A stretch of DNA of 64,000 nucleotides from Tanypteryx hageni. Its lineage: Eukaryota > Arthropoda > Insecta > Odonata > Petaluridae. Of the stretch, positions 57,161 through 64,000 are shown piece after piece; positions within the stretch are counted from its first letter, which is position 1; each line of letters opens with the position of its first letter. Under the pieces are notes generated by a model. The model was not told where the DNA came from. It worked only from the letters and a program-made list of their open reading frames with translations, and did not search any database. The stretch is taken from assembly GCA_028673005.1 (NCBI GenBank), contig CM054116.1, positions 95,934,707 to 95,998,706 on the forward strand. The letters are read 5' to 3'. The position numbers were made by a program, and so were the translations under genes.

Positions 57161-57715
57161 TGTCTTTCTGTATGGAGAAATGATTTATTGGATCTTAAAT
57201 GCACTTTAAACGCTTTTATCTTATAGTATTGCATGATTAATCAACGAAATTAAGGTTATTGCATAAACTTGGCAGGCCTTTACTTTGCGTTACCTTACAT
57301 TTACAAATCCAAAGAAAATTGACTTACAAACTCTCTTATGCAGATGCTTCATGTCAATTAGCTTTGGTTTTTTTTCTGATTATTTAAAATGCAGGGCCTG
57401 GAATTCCTCAAATAAAATATAGGTATGTGTACCTTAAAGCATATTTTTTTAATTTAAATATTTGCAAGATCATTATTATTTTCCATTATTTCAAAACATT
57501 CAAAAAATTCTATTTTTATATTCGATGGCTTAACATTGTGCACAAAGGAGTAATAGATAGGGAAATATGTATGCAAGCTGGGCTAGACAAACTCAGGCGC
57601 CCACTCGCCATTGACGAAAAAAGGGCATAGTAGCAACTATATTTTACTGCTATATATTATCAATTCAGAAGTCACTAATTAGGCAATATTTTTAAGACTT
57701 ATGTAGGATGTTTAC
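57161..57715. other. AT-rich intergenic DNA, no gene seen
   Basis: No feature recognised. Confidence 0.5.
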
Positions 57716-57986
57716 CAGCGTTTTTCAAGCTACCCACCTAGGATTTGAGGTTTTTCCTGGGACCCACCTATTATCTATATACTAATTTCTTCAAACAATA
57801 GATAATACATATGTATCCACAGAAGATGCACACTGTACTTTCATAAATTCTTTAACTATTTTATAACGAAGTCGTAAAAAATGAAAAACTTTATTCAAAT
57901 ATATTATTTAGAAATCTTTCCCCGACCCACCTCAAGTTACTTTGCGACCCACTACTGGATCGCGACCCACCCGTTGAGAAACCCTG
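57716..57986. mobile_element. hAT-type MITE
   Basis: Left end CAGCGTTTTTCAAGC and right end, complement CAGGGTTTCTCAACG, enclose 271 bases containing repeated GACCCACC words. Flanks ATGTTTAC and GTGTATAT match only 5 of 8, so the target duplication is weak. Confidence 0.6.
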
Positions 57987-58143
57987 GTGTATATGTTATG
58001 TATTCAGATTTAAATAACACCTTTTAAATTACATCGCATTACACCTATCATGGTCCCTAAATTAAGTACCTCGCTCATAGATTTGGACAAGAGTACCAGC
58101 TTGACTGACCTAAACTCAATTCCGGAGCAGGAGAATCAGTCTT

Positions 58144-58220
58144 CCTTGATAGTTCAGTGGTTCAAATATCTACCTGGCAAGTGGAAGACGCGTGTTCTCC
58201 ACCCCGTCCAGGCAGAGATT
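58144..58220 (+). mobile_element. tRNA-derived SINE head
   Basis: CCTTGATAGTTCAGTGGTT contains box A (TAGTTCAGTGG). It is followed by TGGCAAGTGGAAGACGCG and a decayed box B (GTGTTCTCC). The tail CAGGCAGAGATTTTCTTC resembles that of the copy at 61515. Confidence 0.6.
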
Positions 58221-60721
58221 TTCTTCGTCTTTTTCAGAAATCTTCAATTCTAGCATATACCTATCTGTATACATAATTCACCAGCACTCTCAATTGTGTC
58301 CATTGGAATCTTAATAAATACTATTCCTATTTTGAATTTTCAGATGCTCTGTTTTATCGAATCTCAGAGTATTAGAGAGAAAAATCGGCCATAGGATCAG
58401 AAGTGTGCACTCTATGAGGCAATTTCGTCGCTGGGTGTGGGCTGAATGTAATAAAGCACGAGGTGCAACACATCAAGTGCAAGAAAACCTGCTCCAGATC
58501 ATGACCCAAATCTACGGATACGAAATAAAAGCCGTGTCCGTCGGATCCGGTCAAAGCTGAATACTTTCAATGAAGAGATGTGGCCTCCCTCCTCTAAGCT
58601 GGTCTTAAGTCGACTTTCAGAATATCCTTATCCCAAATGTCTTTTTTGTATTTCTTTTTGGTCTCTTTCATCAGGTTTTATGCTACACGTGAAGGGCTAG
58701 AGTTTCTCTGTATTTTTCCTTTCAGTTAACTAAATGAAGCATCATTTCGTGGTAATCAATATGGAGAATATTTTGAAAATGAAACAATACTTTACGTTAT
58801 CGAAAACACTTGTTTCAGTTACGCAATGTGTCGTTTCATTTGCAAAATATTGCCTTTTCCAAACTAAATTAATTTGAAATGTTTTGGTTGTCTTACTTTG
58901 TTACATTTTATGTAAAACTGTGCTTAATTTATATGCTAATTCTTATCCCTAAACATTTCTTTTTGCAATATAATCTACGCACTGCAAACCTAACTCCGTC
59001 ACTCTTTGATTATATTTCAGGTCCGTTTTATGTCATGACTCACTGAGTTTTTCGCCGGCTCTGAAGCTATTTTATCATTTATGACTTACCAATTTCTTCT
59101 ACAATCTCCTGGATCCCTTACTTGCTCATTCTTACCTTTCATTTCTGGATAAATAAATAAGGACTGGTGTGAAGACCAAAAATCAAAATGTCAGTAGATT
59201 TAAGTTTCAGCGTCTTATTTTACAGTATCATTATCCTCGGAGTCTAAGGGTCGCCTGTCCTTGTTGCTTCAGAAATCCAGTCATTTGTCAACGACAGAAA
59301 AAGCCGCACGTCTTTTCCCTAAATGTAGGCTCAAATTATTCCTTCACACCCTTTCACGTTACCTCCACACCGCAACACAAGATAGGGTTTAAACACGAAA
59401 GAAATTCTTTTGCCCGAAAAAATGTCGATGTAATTGGTCGCAACATCTACATGAAAATGCATACGGACTAAAATTGCTATAATATACTTTCTGCGTTGTA
59501 ATTTAAAGATTCGGGAATATTTTCAGATTTCGAGGGTGATTCATCAGTTATTACGAAAGCAACTTCCGTGATTGCTCTATTTACTAGTAATTCGTCAGGT
59601 TTTTATTGAGTACCTAAATTACTCAAAGACGATTTACAAGTTTTAGATATTTTAACTCCAATAGTGTAAAATTTGTAAAAACTCTAAAATGAAACTTAAT
59701 TTCTGCAAAAATACATAACAGGATATGATGTAAATATTTTTATCAAACGAATAAAAGTTATCAATATTAAATATGCTATAAGCAAAAAGACAACAGCATA
59801 GACTCGCCTGAAAGAATATAAATTTTTGTAGTGCGTTTTAATTTCCCGCGAATTTGGAAAAACATAATTTAATTTTAGAGGGAGGAATTATCTAAACGAT
59901 AGCTATAAATATTTGGTCGTATATAATTAAATGACTTAAGCTTCTGTAGTTTAAATTTTTGTATTATTTTAATTCTCTCAAGTTTTATATTTCTTTACTG
60001 TTATGACTGAGAAAAACCGTGATTTATACGTCGAAGGCTTCCTTGAGCTGTATGACAATTTTCACGAATGAAAGCTAAAGATTTTATATACATACACGGT
60101 ATGGAAAGTACATTTAGGCTGCTAATTCAAATGACATAGTCACGTATTGACCAGATTCAGTATTTCTTCGTAGTAAGTGAATTATTAACATTGTCACATT
60201 GAAGGCAAAGAGGTTAAATACGATGGGGTGCTTTTCAGAATATCTGGTGTTTTTCATACTGGCTGTGTCAGGTTCTCTTGTCTCTTGTCAATAAATAAGC
60301 GGCTTAAATTCAGGCAAAAGTTTATATAATATGAAATTTTACTTTGAAAGTTTTATGATGATAACGTATTCTCTAGAGTATATATAAATCCAGTCTATGA
60401 AATGAACTTTCAGCTATTCTAAATAATAATTCTTCCCGTTCGTATTCCTATGCTTTGAATTCATTCTTTAATTCCATATTTCTAAAAAACGATTAATTTT
60501 CTCTTCATTGCAGTTTGATATATTGTTACAACTGCACTATCAATTTGTGAGGAAGTGTTTATCACTGTTTTTGACCTTTCTTCATCGTGCATATATCCCC
60601 GTTTAAATATCTAAATTACGCAGATATCGTGAAAAAACACGGTTTCCATACTAAATTGCGTTTCTTTGATTAAAAAACGTAAAAAGGGAAAAATGAAACA
60701 AATAAATGTCAAAACATATTA
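58221..60721. other. AT-rich intergenic DNA, no gene I can defend
   Basis: Frames at 58372-58554 and 59169-59471 have no recognised motif. Confidence 0.45.
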
Positions 60722-60727
60722 TTTATT
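60722..60727 (-). terminator. Poly(A) signal of the gene at 60837-61211
   Basis: AATAAA on the minus strand about 110 bases after the TAA. Confidence 0.55.
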
Positions 60728-60836
60728 CACGTAATAACGGATAAATTAACCAGTTTTTTCCATATGCGTAGTTCTGGATCGCCACATGCACTCGCGCAGC
60801 AGGCGACGAAAGGTTGAAATGTGTCCCGACAGGAAC

Positions 60837-61211
60837 TTAATGGAACAGAGCCTTGCCGTAAGCGGGGGCGGCGTAGGCGAGGGGGGCAGCGGCGACGACT
60901 GGGGCGGAATAAGCGACGGGGTGGGAGTAAGCGACGGGGGCGGCGGCGACCACTGGTGCGGAATAGGCGACGGGAGCCTGGAATCGGAAAAGGAAGAGCA
61001 AAGATTTCAGTACGGGAGTTTCTGAAAACAATGAAAAAGGTATGACTTTTGGCTATAAGTTTACCCGGTAAGTGTTGGCGTATGAGGTGGCAACTGGGAC
61101 GGCGGCCTTAACAATGGGTGCGGAATAGGCGAGGGGAGCGGAGTATGCGAGCGGAGAGCCGAGGTAGCCGGGTTCAGCAGAAACGGCAGCCACAAGGGCG
61201 AGGATAGCGAC
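60837..61211 (-). CDS. AYSAPV-type cuticular protein, exons 2 and 3 (exon 1 not located)
   Basis: Exon 2 is 61065-61211 (49 codons, acceptor CTCAG, donor GTAAAC) and exon 3 is 60837-60977 (46 codons plus TAA, acceptor CCAG), phase 0. Exon 2 reads VAILALVAAVSAEPGYLGSP, LAYSAPLAYSAPIVKAAVP, VATSYANTYR; exon 3 reads APVAYSAPVVAAAPVAYSHP, VAYSAPVVAAAPLAYAAPAY, GKALFH. With a four-residue MxKL start the product would be about 99 residues. No ATG-N-N-N-AA-N-CTN followed by a phase-0 GT donor was found between 61212 and 64000. Exon 1 therefore lies beyond the window edge, is unusual, or has been lost. Family role as for its four neighbours. Confidence 0.8.
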
Positions 61212-61309
61212 CTGAGAAAAAAAGAAATTCATGACATACACTCTTATAGTAAGCGATTTCAAGACAAACCAATTAATGCACATCAACTTCATGACCAAAA
61301 ATGTAGCTG

Positions 61310-61745
61310 CATCAAATGTTTCCACTTGCTTTGAATTTTTTGTATGAGGATTAGTATTAAGACGTCTGGCGTTGAAGTCACCAATAGGAAATGACATTGA
61401 AATAATTTTATTCCTTCTATATATTCCATTCTATTATACTTCATTACAAATTTATGGAAAGAATAGATCATAAAATCTCTAAGAAAAAATACATATTTTG
61501 AAGCGCGAGAGTTAGTCTGTCACGCTAGTTCAGTGATGGAATATCCGTACGGCAGTGGACCCGGGTTTGATTCCCAGTCATGACAGACTTTTTCTAATAA
61601 TTTCCTTATTTTACTTCATGGCAAAAAAGTAATTGCACAACATGTTTCCGCTTGGTTTAGATTTTCACACGCATGATTATAGCTAAAGCACCAAGCGTTG
61701 AAGTTGCCGTTAGGAAAATCTACCGAAATAAAGTCTTAGTCATCC
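61310..61745. repeat. Diverged duplicate of an intron block, with the conserved element twice
   Basis: Block 1 (about 61317-61400) and block 2 (about 61641-61735) both run ATGTTTCC(A/G)CTTG, then GCGTTGAAGTCACC (61369-61382) or GCGTTGAAGTTGCC (61695-61708), TAGGAAA and GAAATAA. They flank the tRNA-like sequence at 61515. Confidence 0.6.
61515..61593 (+). mobile_element. tRNA-like sequence with Pol III boxes and terminator
   Basis: GTCTGTC (61515-61521) and GACAGAC (61582-61588) pair perfectly. Between them lie box A (TAGTTCAGTGATGG) and box B (GGTTTGATTCC), and TTTTT follows at 61589-61593. The T arm is good (CCGGG-TTTGATT-CCCAG, one mismatch), but four bases separate it from the outer stem and the anticodon arm does not fold. 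This is therefore a SINE head or tRNA pseudogene, not a working tRNA. Confidence 0.6.
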
Positions 61746-62999
61746 ATAAATAAGACCAGCATAGATATTTGAGTAAATAGCAAGATAAAATCATGATTTA
61801 ATACTTTTAGACATTTAATTTGGCAAAAAATAGTTTAAATTACTTCAAAAGCCGCGATAATTGTTCAAACAATCTTTTGGATACGCATTAATATTGACTT
61901 TCAAAGTACCAGTCTCGGTTCCATGAGATCTAATCATGGATTCTCTAAAGAATAGATAATTTGTTAATCGGAGACAAATATTTTTGCATTTAAAATACTA
62001 GTTAAGATATGATAGTATTCCAAAACTTGGAGAAATGTTTCTTTTTTACTCTGTAAAAAAATGTGGAGGTAATGAAATTAACGATATATCCTCTCCACTT
62101 AGTGCTCTTAACTGGTTCCACAAAAATCGAACTCTAAATAAAACACCGTTATTCTGAACATATATTCCCATAAGAATGTAATAAGCATTAATTCGTTCCC
62201 ATTATACAAAGTAGAACGTCACTTAAATCGATTAAACTATCCTGGACCTGCAGTAAATTTCTCCACATTTGAATCCTCACGTAAGTCTTTTGCCATGTTT
62301 TCAAATTAGCTCGTGCTTAGCTTGGATAAGCAATAGGCTAACTAGCATACGTCGTTTTTATCTTTAATCCAACTATTCAAAAGTCTCTCCGTTTCCCCGT
62401 AGTAGTAGTAGTCATGTTCCTAGTACTTGGCCTAACTGCAAGCTAAGGGAGTTACCATCATTCCGTGTTTTTTAATGTTATCACTGCTTTTCTCGATCGT
62501 CCATAGCGTAGAAACAGCCAGAGATAAAGCTACGCAACTTTCATATTGTAGCTATCCAACCTGCAGTCGCTTCAAAACATTTAGTATAATCTCGAGGGTT
62601 AAACTTTTCCTCTTTTTCTTCTCAACACTAAAAGGTGATTTTGATATCCGCTTACGACTGATAATCTCCTTCTTTGGGGGGAAAATTAACTGTAAACACA
62701 GCACACTTAATGTATTGACTATCCAAAATGCCAAAAATCATACACAACTCCATGGATGGACTGTTGATGTGCAAAGACGCTGCGTACACGAAAAAGGGTT
62801 AACGTGGAACTCGCAAGCGCAATAGGGAACAGGGAATTAATTAACACGGACCAGCGCTAATCAAACAGCATTGAAGTGGTAATACAAAATAATTATCCTC
62901 TTAAGCAGCCAATATTCTGAGGCCAAAATATCGTAAGGGTTCTTAAATTGTATGATATTAAAAGTAATTATATAAATAAAACGTCTTTCCGTATTTGCT
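61746..62999. other. AT-rich DNA upstream of the last cuticular gene
   Basis: No first exon, TATA/GCACAA block or other gene identified. The frame at 62475-62825 (116 codons, +) has no known motif. Confidence 0.4.
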
Positions 63000-63140
63000 A
63001 TATATACGTAGCTGAAGAAGGAGTAGTTCCGAAAGCTTCTACGTTTGTGATGTTTCTGTGTTTTAGTGTTATTTTACGTGTGTCGCTTCGACATCCCCGG
63101 GGCCTCGCCAACCTGAAGTCGTCTGATTGGTGAGTGTTCA
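63000..63140 (+). mobile_element. Possible retroelement 3' fragment
   Basis: GCTGAAGAAGGAGTAGTTCC followed by GAAAGCTTCTACG resembles the GAAGAAG...CCGAAA hairpin common at ends of Penelope-like and some LINE elements. No coding domain is present, so the assignment is tentative. Confidence 0.25.
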
Positions 63141-64000
63141 CTGGGTTTCCTCATCCCAACACCTTGTTGACATCCATATATCTATTTTACCTTTCCTTTT
63201 CCGTAAGTTGTTTTATATATATACTAGTATAGAAGCAGGCATTTCATCTCACCTTGAAAAAACATTAATTATTAAGAGAGATCTTCCATCATGAGAAATA
63301 TTTCTTTAATTCTAAAGGTTTGTCCTCTGGAACGGTTTTCGTTTTTTCATTATGAAACACTAATGGAGTAAAACAATCAATAATTTTTGCAATTTTAGAA
63401 ATATTATACTTTTCCCACATTGGGCTAATAATCCCACACATTTCTGCCAAATTTTAAATTTATAGGACAATTAGAAGTGAAATAACATTTATCTAATTGT
63501 TTTAATTTAAATAATTTTTAACGGGCGCAATAACAATTCCATGGATACAGTGAAATATTTATTCGTTTACATATACTAAACTTTAAATAATTTTAAATTT
63601 TTAGCTCCCTAACTTGCCGCGTAGTGTCTAAACAGTTACCTATTTGTTTAAATTTTAAGAATTTTCAACTGCCAAACAAATTAAAATATCAAAATTTGTA
63701 TAATGCCCATTTCGTTTTTTTACAAATTCAACCTCTATAAAACATTTCAGCTCCGTAGCACATTCGAAAATACATAAATCTTGAAAATTTGTTTAATCAA
63801 TTGCGAATTTTTAGCGGCCTTATTGTTGCACTTTTTCAAGATTTTCGTTTTTTTCTAGTCGGTTTTGCACAAAATCCTAACTAAGAAAAAAAATTGAATC
63901 TCCAGCTCATCTGGGAGTGCCTAAACATTAGTATCCTCCTATATGTATGTTATATCCTCCTCCTCCTCCTCTGTAAGAAACGTCTATATATAATGATACT
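63141..64000. other. AT-rich intergenic DNA to the window end
   Basis: A TA-rich run (TATATATATA, about 63213-63222) and a short (TCC)n near 63955-63970 are the only structures seen. Confidence 0.5.

Noticed and set aside
61515..61588. Functional tRNA gene
   Set aside because: Outer stem and T arm look right, but the anticodon arm does not pair and four extra bases separate the T arm from the outer stem, so a SINE head or tRNA pseudogene is the better call.
1..64000. CRISPR array, bacterial operon, riboswitch or provirus
   Set aside because: No regularly spaced direct repeats, no ribosome-binding-site-led gene strings, and introns in all host genes; no LTR pair or viral structural gene was recognised.

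Overview
The window looks like nuclear DNA of an arthropod, most likely an insect. It is AT-rich, mostly non-coding, full of decayed transposons, and its only recognisable host genes are small intron-containing genes for secreted, low-complexity cuticle-type proteins. All have the layout common in insect cuticular protein genes: a first coding exon of four codons (MYKL, MFKL, MYTK or MLKL), a phase-0 intron inside the signal peptide, then one or two exons rich in Ala, Pro, Val and Tyr. I cannot name the species; nothing indicates a bacterium or virus.

Host genes. Eight are supported. An Ala/Tyr repeat protein lies at 2128-3243 (-). Two divergent Pro/Tyr-rich paralogs lie at 8335-9826 (-) and 28291-29730 (+). 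Five closely related AYSAPV-repeat cuticular proteins, all on the minus strand, lie at 31229-32207, 36969-38070, 47175-48262, 55088-56704 and 60837-61211 (first exon of the last not found). The five are a tandem family: same exon phases, the same S-Y-A-N-T/N-Y/F end to exon 2, one AATAAA about 100-150 bases after the stop and, for three of them, the same 27-base block around the predicted transcription start. Two carry lesions that matter. The gene at 31229 has lost the GT donor of intron 2. The gene at 55088 has a 13-base deletion in its signal-peptide exon that is put back in frame if a second GT four bases downstream is used as the donor.

Mobile DNA. Left to right: the 3' end of a non-LTR retrotransposon (1-660); an 82-base pogo-like MITE (13.05 kb); tRNA-derived SINE-like pieces (13.9, 18.6, 42.3, 58.1 and 61.5 kb); a dimeric tandem repeat (17.4-18.1 kb); a broken RTE-type element with endonuclease and reverse transcriptase (20.0-22.9 kb); several hAT-type MITEs (7.0, 23.4, 24.4, 57.7 kb); two hAT relics with dimerisation-domain coding remnants (32.5-33.7 and 45.7-46.4 kb); TTAA- and inverted-repeat hairpins (50.3, 51.2 kb); and a complete but inactivated piggyBac element with perfect 34-base inverted repeats (52582-54547). 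It sits inside a dispersed repeat whose uninterrupted second copy is at 26.07-26.19 kb.

The remaining intergenic DNA is AT-rich and shows no gene I can defend. The most informative signals are the shared promoter and intron elements of the cuticular cluster and its two splice-site anomalies.
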